Shown here: positions 47,333 through 56,315 of the stretch, in pieces | Position numbering within the stretch: the stretch's first letter is position 1 | Layout: every line of letters begins with the position of its first letter | DNA from: Actinocatenispora thailandica | GTDB lineage: Bacteria > Actinomycetota > Actinomycetes > Mycobacteriales > Micromonosporaceae | NCBI RefSeq assembly: GCF_016865425.1 | Contig: NZ_AP023355.1 | Coordinates: 2,230,198-2,294,197, forward strand | Length of the DNA stretch: 64,000 bases | Reading direction: 5' to 3' | The notes under the pieces: generated by a model | Database searches by the model: none | What the model was told of the DNA's origin: nothing | What the model saw: the letters and a program-made list of their open reading frames with translations, nothing else | Translations under genes and position numbers: made by a program

Positions 47333-49660
47333 TCAGCGCGGCCAGGAGATGCGGAAGGTCCAGACGTGGCGGCCGGCGTCCGCCGCGGCGGCCGGCACGT
47401 CCACCACCAGCGCTCCGTCGTCCCGGTGCCGCCAGGACAGCTCCGGCCGGTAACCGAGCAACTCGACCCGGTCGCCGGCGGTGATCGGTACCGGCGCGTG
47501 CACGACCAGCTGGGAGCCGGGCCGTACCAGCGAGCTGACGTAGAACGCCCGGTCGCCGGCGACGGTGAACCGCAGGTCGCCCTCGGCCGCGCCCTTGTCC
47601 CAGTACGTGGTGCCGTACACGGCCTCGCCGTTGACATCCAGCCAGGCACCCATCTCGCGCAGCCGGGTGGCCATGATCTCCGGGATGCTGCCGTCGGCGC
47701 GCGGCCCGATGTCCAGCAGCAGGTTGCCGTTCTTGCTGACCACGTCGACGAGCTGGCCGATCAGCTCGTCCGCGGTGGCGTACGCGTCGTCCGGGGTGGC
47801 GGCGTTGTAGCCGAACGAGAACGGGTCGATCCCGCGGCACGCCTCGAACTTCGCCGTCGACAGCGCGAACGACGACGCGTACTCCGGCGTGCTGAAGTCG
47901 CTGGCCGACAGCCCCATCCGGTTGTTCACGGTGACCTGCCGGCCGGACTCCAGGGCCTGGTTGAAGTGCAGCGCCAGCACCGCGGGATCGGTTGCGGGGG
48001 TGCCGATGTCACCCCACAGCACATCCGGCCGGTACCGGGTGATCAGCTCCTTCAGTTGCGGGATCTGCAACTGGTGCAGGTAGTCGGTCTCGCCCCGGTC
48101 GCCGGTGTAGGGCTCGGGCGCCCCGGTGTACGGGTTCTGCGGGCCGCGCCCGCGCCACGGGTCGGCCGGGTTGTACCACTCCGGCAACGAGTAGTAGACG
48201 CCGGTGTGCAGCGACGGTGCGTGCCGCCGCGCCGCGTCGAACAGCGCCTTGACCAGATCCCGGCGCGGCCCCATCCGTACCGCGTTGCGGTCCGAGACGT
48301 GCGAGTCGAACAGTGCGAAACCCTCGTGATGCTTCCCGGTGAGCACGAAGTAGCGCGCGCCGGCCTGCTCGAACAGCCGGACCCACGCCACCGGGTCGAA
48401 CCTCGCCGCGGTGAAGCGCGGGATGAAGTCGTCGTAGGCGAAGTCCTCGCCCCAGGTCTGCGCGTGGTGCGCGTGGGTCGGGTCGTCGGGGTTGTCCAGC
48501 TGGGCCCAGTACCACTCGGCGTACTCCTTGCCGACCGGCGCCCAGGCCGGTACCGAGTAGACGCCCCAGTGGATGAAGATGCCGAACTTGGCGTCGTCGT
48601 ACCAGTTGGGCGCCTGGTGGGTGGCCAGCGACGTCTCGGTGCCGCGGTAGCGCGGGATGCCGGCGGTCAGCGTGACGTCCCGTTGCGCGGACACGCCCCG
48701 CCCGGTGACCTCGACGGTGCCGTCGACCCTGGTACCGGCGGGCAGGCCCGGCGACCGGATGCCGACCTGCACCCGGGCCTGCTCGCCGGGCAGCAACCGG
48801 GCGATCCGGGCCGGTGCGGTGGTGTGCACGCCGTCGGCGGCCACCCGTACGGTCAACCGGTGCGCGGCGGTGACCGGCTCGCTGCCCAGGTTGGCCACGG
48901 TCACCGCGACGACCTGCGAGCGCCCCGCGCCCAACCACAGCGTGGTGGACGCGGCGGCCCGGACCGCCACCGCGCGGCCGGCCGTCACCGGCTGCAACGA
49001 CAGCGCGAACACGTGCAGGCTGGCCGCGCCCGCCGCCGGCTGCGCGGTGGCCGGCAGGGTGAGCGCGGTCGCGGTGCGGTTCGGGTCGCACCACACCGAC
49101 ACCGGGAAGATCGACACCGGGTGGTGGTCGGTCCCGTCGGGGGAGTACCGGTCGGTGGTGGCGAGCGCGCCCGCGGCGGTGTACCAGTCCGGTGCGGACA
49201 GCGCGGCGGTGCTGGTGCTGCCGTCGTCGTAGTGCACGGTCGCGTCGCCGCCGGCCGGACCGTAGGTCGAGGTGGCGAGCAGGTACGCGGCGAGGTAGCG
49301 GCCGGCCGGCAGGTCGATGGTCTGGCCGGCCGCGACCAGGTTGTCCGGGGCGCCGGCGGTGGTCGTGGCCGGGAACTCGTACCGCACGCCGTCGACGGTC
49401 ACGCTGCCGGACGGCAGCTGGCCGGCCGGAAAGCCGTACCCGCTGCCGTCGATGTTCGCGTCGCCGGCGGCGACGCCGATGCCGTTGTTGTCGTACTTCG
49501 CGGCGATCGACACCGGTACCGGCGCGGCCGGCTCCGGTTCGCCGGCGGCGGCCGGTCGGGCGCCGGGTGTCTCGGCCGACGCGGGCACCGCGGCGCCGAG
49601 CGCGAGGGCGCCGCCGGTACCGGCTGCGGCGGTCAGCAGGTGTCTCCTGGGCAGTCCCAT
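47333..49660 (-). CDS. Secreted GH29 alpha-L-fucosidase with N-terminal accessory domains
   Basis: A 775-residue Tat-exported enzyme (PRRHLLTAAAGTGGALALG). About 45-240 is a beta-sandwich region. About 240-315 is an NPCBM-associated NEW3-like domain. The GH29 barrel runs from WYDDAKFGIFIHWGVYSVPAW through VLTGKHHEGFALFDS and RRDLVKALFDAAR, with the nucleophile Asp551 in YRPDVLWGDIG, and ends NGNLLLDIGPRADGSIP. A C-terminal beta domain follows. It releases terminal L-fucose from glycans outside the cell, which would feed the L-fucose pathway at 819-5718. ATG 49660 is preceded by GGAGGA. Confidence 0.92.
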   Translation of the reverse strand: MGLPRRHLLTAAAGTGGALALGAAVPASAETPGARPAAAGEPEPAAPVPVSIAAKYDNNGIGVAAGDANIDGSGYGFPAGQLPSGSVTVDGVRYEFPATTTAGAPDNLVAAGQTIDLPAGRYLAAYLLATSTYGPAGGDATVHYDDGSTSTAALSAPDWYTAAGALATTDRYSPDGTDHHPVSIFPVSVWCDPNRTATALTLPATAQPAAGAASLHVFALSLQPVTAGRAVAVRAAASTTLWLGAGRSQVVAVTVANLGSEPVTAAHRLTVRVAADGVHTTAPARIARLLPGEQARVQVGIRSPGLPAGTRVDGTVEVTGRGVSAQRDVTLTAGIPRYRGTETSLATHQAPNWYDDAKFGIFIHWGVYSVPAWAPVGKEYAEWYWAQLDNPDDPTHAHHAQTWGEDFAYDDFIPRFTAARFDPVAWVRLFEQAGARYFVLTGKHHEGFALFDSHVSDRNAVRMGPRRDLVKALFDAARRHAPSLHTGVYYSLPEWYNPADPWRGRGPQNPYTGAPEPYTGDRGETDYLHQLQIPQLKELITRYRPDVLWGDIGTPATDPAVLALHFNQALESGRQVTVNNRMGLSASDFSTPEYASSFALSTAKFEACRGIDPFSFGYNAATPDDAYATADELIGQLVDVVSKNGNLLLDIGPRADGSIPEIMATRLREMGAWLDVNGEAVYGTTYWDKGAAEGDLRFTVAGDRAFYVSSLVRPGSQLVVHAPVPITAGDRVELLGYRPELSWRHRDDGALVVDVPAAAADAGRHVWTFRISWPR

Positions 49661-49686
49661 GCATTCCTCCCGATCGGTGGTTTCAC

Positions 49687-49701
49687 CCGATCTCTGATCG
49701 G
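49687..49701. promoter_or_regulatory. CCGATC-TCT-GATCGG palindrome upstream of the fucosidase
   Basis: A perfect 6-3-6 palindrome 27 bases before the GH29 start, with another CCGATC at 49669. It is a candidate repressor site; the rest of the 283-base divergent region (49661-49943) shows no gene. Confidence 0.45.
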
Positions 49702-49931
49702 ACAACTGCCGCGTTTTGCGGACCAACGCGGGAGTGCGCCGGAAAGAGGTCGGATGTATCGACCACGCGCTATTGGACCGCGACCGGGCGAAGACGTCAA
49801 GCCCGGCGACCGGGCACGAACCGGCGGCCCGGCCCCGCGGTCCGTGTCGCCACAGCCGACATGTCCGCCACGGCACGCCGCGTGCCACACCGAACCGCTC
49901 GGACGGTGCCGCACCTCACCGCCGCGCCATC

Positions 49932-49937
49932 TAGCAT
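49932..49937 (+). promoter_or_regulatory. -10 box TAGCAT of a leaderless gene
   Basis: TAGCAT ends 6 bases before GTG 49944. Confidence 0.5.
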
Positions 49938-49943
49938 GTGCCC

Positions 49944-50870
49944 GTGCCGATCTCCAGTTCCGTACCGTCCGCGCCCGAGCCGTCCGCGTCCCAGCCGGCG
50001 GCCGAGCCGCCCGGGGCCGATCCGTCGACGGCCGACTCGCCCGCGGACGCCGCGCTGGCCGGTCCGCCCGCCGGGCCGCTCTACGTGGTCGGCGACGTGC
50101 ACGGCCAGTACGAACCGCTGCTCGCCACCCTCGCCGGCAACGGCCTGGTGGACGCCGACGGGCACTGGTCCGGGGGCGCCACCCGGTTGTGGTTCCTGGG
50201 TGACCTGACCGACCGCGGCCCGGACGGGATCGGCGTGATCCGGCTGGTGCGCCGGCTCGGCGGCGAGGCGGCGGCGGTCGGCGGTCGGGTCGACACGCTG
50301 CTCGGCAACCACGAGATCCTGCTGCTGGGCAGCCGGCGGTTCGGCGACGAGCTGATCGACCTGCCGGCCGGCGCCCGCAGCTTCCACACCACCTGGCAGC
50401 TCAACGGCGGCCGGGACAGCGACCTGGATGCGCTGACCGACGACGAGGCGGAGTGGCTGACCGAGCGGCCGGCGATGGTCCGTGCCGACGACTTCCTGCT
50501 CGCGCACTCCGACACGGTGGCCTACCTGGACTACGGCGACAGCGTCGAGCAGATCGTGACGGCGCTGCGTACCGAGCTGGTGGAGGGTGACGCGCCGCGC
50601 TGGTGGGAGTGCTTCCGGCAGCTGACCCGGCGGCACGACTTCCGCGGCGAGGACGGCGCGGCCCGAGTGGGGGAGGTGCTGGGCACCCTCGGCGGGCACC
50701 AGTACGTGCACGGCCACAGCCCGATTCCGGAGCACCTCGCGGTCGACCCGAGCGAGGTCACCGCGCCACTGCGGTACGCCAACGGACGCGCGCTGTCGGT
50801 CGACGGTGGCCTGTTCGCCGGCGGTCCGTGCCTGGTCACCCGCCTGCCCTACCGGGAGGACCCGCGTTAG
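49944..50870 (+). CDS. PPP-family metallophosphatase
   Basis: A 308-residue calcineurin-like phosphatase with all metal motifs: GDVHGQYEPL (about residue 47), GDLTDRGPDGIGVI (about 85), LLGNHEILLLG (about 112) and VHGHSPIPEHLA (about 256). The first ~40 residues are Pro/Ala/Ser-rich and probably disordered. Homologues dephosphorylate proteins or dinucleoside polyphosphates in the cytoplasm; which applies is unknown. GTG 49944 follows the TAGCAT box; GTG 49938 is two codons earlier. It is divergent from the fucosidase gene. Confidence 0.88.
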   Translation: MPISSSVPSAPEPSASQPAAEPPGADPSTADSPADAALAGPPAGPLYVVGDVHGQYEPLLATLAGNGLVDADGHWSGGATRLWFLGDLTDRGPDGIGVIRLVRRLGGEAAAVGGRVDTLLGNHEILLLGSRRFGDELIDLPAGARSFHTTWQLNGGRDSDLDALTDDEAEWLTERPAMVRADDFLLAHSDTVAYLDYGDSVEQIVTALRTELVEGDAPRWWECFRQLTRRHDFRGEDGAARVGEVLGTLGGHQYVHGHSPIPEHLAVDPSEVTAPLRYANGRALSVDGGLFAGGPCLVTRLPYREDPR

Positions 50871-51035
50871 AGCGCCGGGCTGGCGCCGCGCCGCGCGGGG
50901 TCGAACCGGTCGCACGGGGCCCGGCCGGTGGCGTAACGATCAACTACGTCGATTGCGGCAGTCACCGGGCCGGGTGACGCGAACGGCCGAATTCTCGTCA
51001 CCTGGTCCCGTTCCGGTTCGTTGCGCCATATGAAG

Positions 51036-51098
51036 TGGTCGACCAAGATGGTAGAAATGCAATGAAACACGACCACGACGGCTAGTTGCGCAGCGCAA
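51036..51098 (+). promoter_or_regulatory. Palindromes upstream of the XRE regulator gene
   Basis: TGGTCGACCA (51036-51045) and TTGCGC-A-GCGCAA (51086-51098) are perfect palindromes in the AT-richest part of the 345-base gap 50871-51215. They are candidate binding sites of the XRE protein or another regulator. I see no gene in this gap. Confidence 0.45.
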
Positions 51099-51215
51099 GA
51101 CCGGTGATGTTCCTACGAGTTCCGGCAGGCGCGGCCGCCCCCCGCGAGGGCCCGACCGTGTCGAGGCGTCGGCGATCCGCCGACCCGCAGCCGAGCGGCG
51201 CACAGGGGGTCAGGG

Positions 51216-52469
51216 ATGGACGAGCTGCCTATCGGGCGCCGGGTCGCCTACTGGCGGGCCCGACGAAGGATGTCCCAGCAGTTGTTCGCCGATCAGATCG
51301 GCAAGTCCAAGAGCTGGGTGGACAAGGTCGAGCGCGGCGTGCGGCGGCTGGACAAGTTCTCCGTGCTGTACGAGATCGCCGACGTGCTCAAGGTCGATCC
51401 GCAGGTCCTGTTCGGCGGTGAGAGCCACCGGCAACCGGACAGCGTCAACTGCGTCGACCAGGTCGAGGTCGAGGAGATCCGCGCCGCGCTGGAGAACTAC
51501 GACCAGGTGGTCGCGTTCTTCGAGCCGCCGCTGGTCGAGCAGGTCTCGCTGGACGAGCTGCGCAAGGCGATCTCGCACGCCTGGGCGTCGTTCCAGCACG
51601 CCAAGTACGGCATGGTCGCCCGCTCGCTGCCCAAGCTGCTGCGCGACGCGCAGAGCGCGGACGCCGCGTACGACGACTCGGCGATGACCGCGACCGAGCG
51701 CGGCACCCGGATCAACGCCGCGCACCTGCTCGCCCAGACGTACCAGATCGCCGCGTCGGTGCTGCGCAAGCTCGGCGAGCACGAACTCGGCTGGCTCGCC
51801 GCCGACCGCGCGATCGGAGTCTCGCACCGGGCCGGTGACCCGCTGCTGGCCGGCGTCGCCACCTTCCGGGTGGCGAACGCGATGCTCGCGCTCGGCCGGG
51901 CCAGGCCGGCGCTGGACCTCAACGTGCAGGTGGCCCACCGGCTCGCGCCGGCATCCGGTGCCGAGGTCACCCCGCAGCGGCTCAGCGTGTACGGGATGCT
52001 GCTGCTGCAGGGCGCGATGGCCGCCGCGCGCGTCGGTGACCTCGCCACCAGCCGCGACCTGCTGCGCGCCGCGGACGAGGCGGCCGAACGGCTCGGTCGC
52101 GACGCCAACCACTACTGGACCGTGTTCGGCCCCACGAACGTGGCGTTGCACCGCGCCGCCGCGGCCGTCGACCTGGGCGAGCACGGCATCGCGATCAGCA
52201 CCCACGAGTCGCTCGACCCGGAGCCGTTCGGCGCGCTGCTGCCGGAGCGCCGGGCACATCACCTGGTCGACGTGTGCCGGGCGTACACCCAGCTCGGTGA
52301 TCTGGACAAGGCGGCCGAGTTGCTGGTCGAGGCGGACCGGCTGGCGCCGTCGGAGATTCGCTGCCGGCCGCACGCGCACGAGGTGCTCACCGGCGTGCTG
52401 CGGCGCAGCCACGGCACCCCGGCCGCCCCGCTGGCCGAACTGGCCGACCACCTCGGCGTCGCGGTGTGA
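51216..52469 (+). CDS. XRE-type helix-turn-helix regulator with TPR-like C-terminal domain
   Basis: A 417-residue regulator. Residues 6-65 form the XRE helix-turn-helix (IGRRVAYWRARRRMSQQLFADQIGKSKSWVDKVERG, then a LDKFSVLYEIADVL helix). The remaining ~340 residues are helical TPR-like repeats (LPKLLRDAQSAD, GTRINAAHLLAQTYQIAASVLRKLG, AGVATFRVANAMLALGRARPAL, AYTQLGDLDKAAELLVEADRL). This is a large actinomycete family, commonly next to a small flavoprotein, as here. The effector is unknown. ATG 51216 has GGGGGTCAGGG upstream. The stop overlaps the flavoprotein GTG. Confidence 0.9.
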   Translation: MDELPIGRRVAYWRARRRMSQQLFADQIGKSKSWVDKVERGVRRLDKFSVLYEIADVLKVDPQVLFGGESHRQPDSVNCVDQVEVEEIRAALENYDQVVAFFEPPLVEQVSLDELRKAISHAWASFQHAKYGMVARSLPKLLRDAQSADAAYDDSAMTATERGTRINAAHLLAQTYQIAASVLRKLGEHELGWLAADRAIGVSHRAGDPLLAGVATFRVANAMLALGRARPALDLNVQVAHRLAPASGAEVTPQRLSVYGMLLLQGAMAAARVGDLATSRDLLRAADEAAERLGRDANHYWTVFGPTNVALHRAAAAVDLGEHGIAISTHESLDPEPFGALLPERRAHHLVDVCRAYTQLGDLDKAAELLVEADRLAPSEIRCRPHAHEVLTGVLRRSHGTPAAPLAELADHLGVAV

Positions 52470-53026
52470 ACGCCGGTGACCGCGCGCCGGTCGGATCCGG
52501 GCCGGTGCTGTACGCCCTGGTGTGTGGCTCGCCGGCGGCGTCCGGGGTGGGTCGGCTGGTGGCCGCGGCGCAGCGGGACGGCTGGCGGGTCTGCGTGCTC
52601 GCCTCACCGTCCGGGCTGCGGTTCCTCGACATCCCGGCGCTCGTCGCGCAGACCGGCTTCCCGGTGCGCAGCGAGTACAAGGCGCCCGACGCCCCGGACC
52701 TGCTGCCGCAGCCGGACGCGATCGTGGTTGCGCCGGCGACCTGCAACACGATCAACAAGTGGGCCGCCGGGATCAGCGACACGCTGCTGCTGGGCATCCT
52801 GACCGAAGCGTACGGGCGGGGCCTGCCGATCGTGGCGGTGCCGTACTCGAACCGGTTCCACGCCGCGCATCCGGCGTTTCGGGCCAGCCTCGACCGGCTG
52901 CGGGACTGGGGCGTGCGGGTGCTGTTCGGCGACGACGTGTGCCCGCTGCCGCTGCCCGGTGGTGCCGCCTCCGCGTCGCTGCCCTGGCGGCTCGCGCTGG
53001 ACGCGCTCACCCCGCAGCGGGCCTGA
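52466..53026 (+). CDS. Flavoprotein of the HFCD (PPC decarboxylase-like) family
   Basis: A 186-residue flavoprotein-fold protein. LYALVCGSPAASGVGRLVAAA is the FMN-phosphate-binding start, then PDAIVVAPATCNTINKWAAGISDTLLLGIL. The VAPAT..T..K.A.GI.D segment is the hallmark of homo-oligomeric flavin-containing Cys decarboxylases (Dfp/CoaC, EpiD), though the reaction is unknown. PYSNRFHAAHPAF follows. GTG 52466 overlaps the XRE stop, so the regulator and enzyme are coupled; such XRE-flavoprotein pairs are widespread in actinomycetes. The C-terminus runs into a repeat. Confidence 0.85.
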   Translation: MNAGDRAPVGSGPVLYALVCGSPAASGVGRLVAAAQRDGWRVCVLASPSGLRFLDIPALVAQTGFPVRSEYKAPDAPDLLPQPDAIVVAPATCNTINKWAAGISDTLLLGILTEAYGRGLPIVAVPYSNRFHAAHPAFRASLDRLRDWGVRVLFGDDVCPLPLPGGAASASLPWRLALDALTPQRA

Positions 53027-53062
53027 CCCGGCGGCGCGCAGCGGGCCCGACCCGGCGGCGCG
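53015..53062. repeat. Two tandem 24-bp repeats overlapping the flavoprotein stop codon
   Basis: 53015-53038 and 53039-53062 differ at one base, which is the T of the TGA stop in the first copy. Deletion of one unit by slippage could change the C-terminus. Confidence 0.85.
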
Positions 53063-53110
53063 CGCCGCGGCGCTCCGGATCGCCGGGTGTGGCCGCGGTG
53101 CGGTTCCGGG

Positions 53111-53220
53111 CCTCGCTGGGCGGGCGCGGTGCTCGGTGGCCTCGCCGGGCGCGCGCAGTGCCGCTGGCCTCGCTGGGGCGGGTGCGGTGCCCCTGGCCTC
53201 GCCGGGCGGGCGCTCCGCGG
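53111..53220. repeat. Four tandem ~28-bp imperfect repeats
   Basis: Units start CCTCGCYGGG at 53111, 53140, 53168 and 53197, with 28-29 base periods (the last shorter). They fill the gap between the flavoprotein gene and the Nif3-like gene; no gene is visible. Confidence 0.8.
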
Positions 53221-53235
53221 TGCCGTTCCGGACGG

Positions 53236-53241
53236 TAGCCT
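53236..53241 (+). promoter_or_regulatory. -10 box TAGCCT of a leaderless operon
   Basis: TAGCCT ends 6 bases before GTG 53248, the first gene of the three-gene operon. Confidence 0.55.
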
Positions 53242-53247
53242 GCCTCA

Positions 53248-54144
53248 GTGGGGACAGTGGCGGACGTGCAGGACGCGATGCGGCAGTGGTACCCGGAGCG
53301 GTGGGCGCAGCCGTGGGACCGGGTCGGGCTCGTCGTCGGCGACCCGGCCGATCCGGTCAGCCGGGTGCTGTACTGCGTCGACTGCGTGCCGGAGACCGTC
53401 GACCAGGCGGTCGAGGCCGGCGCCGAGCTGATCGTGGCGCACCACCCGCTGCTGCTGCGCGGCGTGTCGAGTGTCGCGACCACCAGCTACAAGGGCCGGG
53501 TGGTGCACCGGCTGATCCGTGCCGGGATCGCGCTGTACGTGGCGCACACCAACGCCGACGTGGCCGCGCCGGGCGTCTCCGACGCGCTGGCCGCGACGCT
53601 GTCGCTCGCCGAGCTGCGCCCGCTGGTACCCGCCGAGGACGCCGCGGCGGGCGGTGGTCGCGGCTTCGGCCGGATCGGTACGCTGCCGGCACCGGTGCCG
53701 CTGGCCGAGCTGACCGGCCGGGTCGCGGCGGCGCTGCCGGCCACCGCCTGGGGGATCCGGGCGGCCGGCGACCCGGCGCGACTGGTCCGGACCGTGGCGG
53801 TCTGCGGTGGGGCGGGCGATACGTTCCTGGACGCCGCGACCGCGGCCGGCGTCGACGCGTACCTGACCGCCGACCTGCGGCACCATCCGGCCAGCGAGCA
53901 CCTCGCCGAGGGCGGCCCGGCATTGCTGGACGCGGCGCACTGGGCCACCGAGTGGCCGTGGCTGGCGCAGGTAGCGGCAGGGCTGACCGACCGGCTCGCC
54001 GTGGAGGGAATAGTCTCCTCGGTGGTGACCGATCCGTGGACCGTGCACGCCGCGTCCGGCGCCGCCGGCGCGGGTCCCGCCGCCGACGGCGGTACGAGTT
54101 CCACTGCCGCCGAGGGCAGCGGAAGTGAGGAGTTTCGTTCGTGA
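53248..54144 (+). CDS. Nif3-like dinuclear metal-centre protein (DUF34/YbgI family)
   Basis: A 298-residue protein. It begins with VADVQDAMRQWYPERWAQPWDRVGLVVGD and carries metal-binding residues in LIVAHHPLLLRG (about 74), VAHTNADVAAPGVSDALA (about 106) and the C-terminal DLRHHPASEHL and AHWATEW segments. The family forms toroidal hexamers. It is linked to GTP cyclohydrolase-like or metal-storage roles, but the function is not settled. The last 35 residues are a Gly/Ala/Ser tail. The gene opens an actinobacterial operon conserved in order with the next two genes (the Rv2230c-Rv2229c-Rv2228c arrangement in M. tuberculosis). The stop overlaps the next GTG. Confidence 0.9.
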   Translation: MGTVADVQDAMRQWYPERWAQPWDRVGLVVGDPADPVSRVLYCVDCVPETVDQAVEAGAELIVAHHPLLLRGVSSVATTSYKGRVVHRLIRAGIALYVAHTNADVAAPGVSDALAATLSLAELRPLVPAEDAAAGGGRGFGRIGTLPAPVPLAELTGRVAAALPATAWGIRAAGDPARLVRTVAVCGGAGDTFLDAATAAGVDAYLTADLRHHPASEHLAEGGPALLDAAHWATEWPWLAQVAAGLTDRLAVEGIVSSVVTDPWTVHAASGAAGAGPAADGGTSSTAAEGSGSEEFRS

Positions 54145-54878
54145 AGGCCGACCCGGCGCACCAACGCCGACTGCTGGACCTGCAGGCGACCGACACCGCC
54201 CTGACCCAGCTCGCCTACCGGCGCAACCACCTGCCCGAGCTGGCCGAGCTGGACAAACTGGATGGCGAGCTACGCGCCGCCACCGACGAAACGGTCCGCG
54301 CCCAGACGGCGGTGGACGACCTGGACCGCGACATCACCCGGGCCGAACGCGACGTCGAGCAGGTGCGGGCCCGCGCGGCGAAGGACCGGTCGCTGCTGGA
54401 CTCCGGGCGGGGCGGCGCCAAGGAGCTGGAGAGCCTGCAGCACGAACTGGCGTCGCTGGGCCGGCGGCAGAGCGAGCTGGAGGACGTCGAGCTGGAGCTG
54501 ATGGAGCAGCGCGAGCAGGCGGCCGGCGCGCTCGCCGCCGCGAGCCAGCAGCAGTCCGAGGTGCGCCAGCTGCGCGACACCGCCGAGCAGCGGCGGGACG
54601 AGTCACTGGTGCAGCTGTCCGAGCAGGAGGAGCAGCGGCGCGCCGAGCGCGACCCGCTGGCCGCGGCGCTGCCGGGCGATCTGCTCGCGCTGTACGAGCG
54701 GATCCGCGCCAACACCGGTATCGGCGCCGCGATGCTGCGCGCCCGCCGGTGCGAGGGCTGCCGGCTGGAGCTGTCCGGTTCGGAGCTGGCACAGGTGCGC
54801 GCCGCGGCGGCCGAGGAGGTGATCCGGCACGAGGAGTGTGGCCGGATCCTGGTACGCACCGACGAGTCGGGGCTGTGA
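54141..54878 (+). CDS. Coiled-coil protein with C-terminal C4-type zinc ribbon
   Basis: A 245-residue protein. Residues 10-175 form a long alpha-helical hairpin coiled coil rich in Glu/Arg/Gln. A zinc ribbon follows with Cys in RRCEGCRLEL (about 202 and 205) and a remaining ligand in HEECGRILVR, ending the family core. The CT398-like group is implicated in binding nucleic acid or export factors, without a clear activity. GTG 54141 overlaps the Nif3-like stop and its own stop overlaps the RNase H gene: a tightly coupled operon. Confidence 0.9.
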   Translation: MKADPAHQRRLLDLQATDTALTQLAYRRNHLPELAELDKLDGELRAATDETVRAQTAVDDLDRDITRAERDVEQVRARAAKDRSLLDSGRGGAKELESLQHELASLGRRQSELEDVELELMEQREQAAGALAAASQQQSEVRQLRDTAEQRRDESLVQLSEQEEQRRAERDPLAAALPGDLLALYERIRANTGIGAAMLRARRCEGCRLELSGSELAQVRAAAAEEVIRHEECGRILVRTDESGL

Positions 54879-56287
54879 CCCGAACACACCACGAGCGGGT
54901 CGTGGTCGAGGCGGACGGCGGGTCGCGCGGCAATCCCGGCCCGGCCGGGTACGGCGCCGCCGTGCTCGACGCCGACACCGGCGAGACGCTGATCGAACGC
55001 GCCGCGTACCTGGGCATCAACACCAACAACGTCGCCGAGTACTCCGGGCTGGTCGCCGGGCTGAAGGCAGCCGCGGCCCTCGGTGCCCGCCGGGTCGCGG
55101 TCCGGATGGACTCCAAGCTCGTGGTGGAGCAGATGTCCGGCCGGTGGCAGGTCAAGCATCCCGGCCTGCGACCGTTGCACGCCGAGGCGACCCGGCTCGC
55201 TGCCGGGTTCGCCGAGATCGGTTACGAGTGGATTCCGCGGGCCCGCAACGCGCACGCGGACGCGCTGGCCAACAAGGCGATGGATGCCGGCGAGTTCGGC
55301 ACCGTCGAGCTGGTCGACGTGCTGGCCGATCCGTCCACATCGGACGGTCCTGGCGCCGCCGCCGACCCGGCCGACCCGGCGGGCCCGGACGGCGGAGATG
55401 CCGGCCCGGCCGGCCCCGGCGCCGGGGCGAAGCTGCCGGCCGGTGCGGCGGGCCCCGCCGACCCCGAACCGGTGGGCTCCCGCCCGGAGCGGCCGTCCGA
55501 TGCGGCGGAATCCGGTGCGGGGGGACCCGGTGTGCCGGCACCCGACGCGGCTCCGACGGCGGCCGGGGAGGATCCGGTCGACGCGGCGTTGCGGGCGATG
55601 GTCGGCGGGCCCGGTGTCGCGGCCGCGCGTCCGGGTGGTTCGGTCGCGGCGACCGCCGCGCCGGTGGCCGGCCGCACCCGGCTGATCCTGGTCCGGCACG
55701 CCGCGACCGCGCAGACCCGCCGCGGCGCGTTCTGCGGCGCCGAGTGCGACCCGGAACTGGACGAGATCGGCCGCCGGCAGGCGGCGGCGCTGGCCGACCG
55801 GCTCGCCGTCCTGGCGCCGGACGCGGTGCTGGTGACCTCGCCGCAGGCGCGGGCCCGGCAGACCGCCGAGGCGATCGCGCACCGGCTCGACACGGTACCG
55901 CGGGTCGAGCCGCGGCTGGTCGAGGTGGCGTACGGCGCCTGGGACGGGTTGACGTTCGACCAGATCGCCGTCGGCTGGCCGGCCGAACTCGACGCGTGGC
56001 TGGCGTCCACCTCGGTCGCACCGCCCGGCGGGGAGAGCATGGACGCCGCCGGGGCGCGATACACCGAGGCGCTGCACGAGGTCCGCCGGCACCAGCACGA
56101 GCGGACCGTCGTGCTGGTCGGGCACGGTTCGATGGTGAAGCTGATGCTGCGCGACGTGCTCGACGCAGGCCGGCGCTTCCTGGACACCATCCAGATCGAC
56201 CCGGCCGGGCTGTCGGTGGTCGACCTGTTCGACGACGGCAACGCCGCGGTCCCCACCGTCAACGACACCGCCCACCTGGCCACCTGA
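54875..56287 (+). CDS. Bifunctional RNase H / histidine acid phosphatase
   Basis: A 470-residue two-domain enzyme. Residues 8-145 are a type I-like RNase HI domain: VVEADGGSRGNPGPAGYGAAV, NVAEYSGLVAGLKAAA, VRMDSKLVVEQMSGRW and RNAHADALANKAM give the acidic D-E-D-D set. About 155-265 is an Ala/Pro/Gly-rich linker. From 268 is a phosphoglycerate-mutase-like phosphatase with RHAATAQ, TSPQARARQTAEAI, EVAYGAWDGLTFDQI and LVGHGSMVKLM. The homologue Rv2228c degrades RNA:DNA hybrids and has a CobC-like phosphatase domain. GTG 54875 overlaps the zinc-ribbon stop. Confidence 0.93.
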   Translation: MTRTHHERVVVEADGGSRGNPGPAGYGAAVLDADTGETLIERAAYLGINTNNVAEYSGLVAGLKAAAALGARRVAVRMDSKLVVEQMSGRWQVKHPGLRPLHAEATRLAAGFAEIGYEWIPRARNAHADALANKAMDAGEFGTVELVDVLADPSTSDGPGAAADPADPAGPDGGDAGPAGPGAGAKLPAGAAGPADPEPVGSRPERPSDAAESGAGGPGVPAPDAAPTAAGEDPVDAALRAMVGGPGVAAARPGGSVAATAAPVAGRTRLILVRHAATAQTRRGAFCGAECDPELDEIGRRQAAALADRLAVLAPDAVLVTSPQARARQTAEAIAHRLDTVPRVEPRLVEVAYGAWDGLTFDQIAVGWPAELDAWLASTSVAPPGGESMDAAGARYTEALHEVRRHQHERTVVLVGHGSMVKLMLRDVLDAGRRFLDTIQIDPAGLSVVDLFDDGNAAVPTVNDTAHLAT

Positions 56288-56302
56288 CGCCGCCGCCGTC
56301 GC

Positions 56303-56308
56303 TAGGGT
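56303..56308 (+). promoter_or_regulatory. -10 box TAGGGT of a leaderless gene
   Basis: TAGGGT ends 7 bases before GTG 56316. Confidence 0.55.
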
Positions 56309-56315
56309 CGATGCG

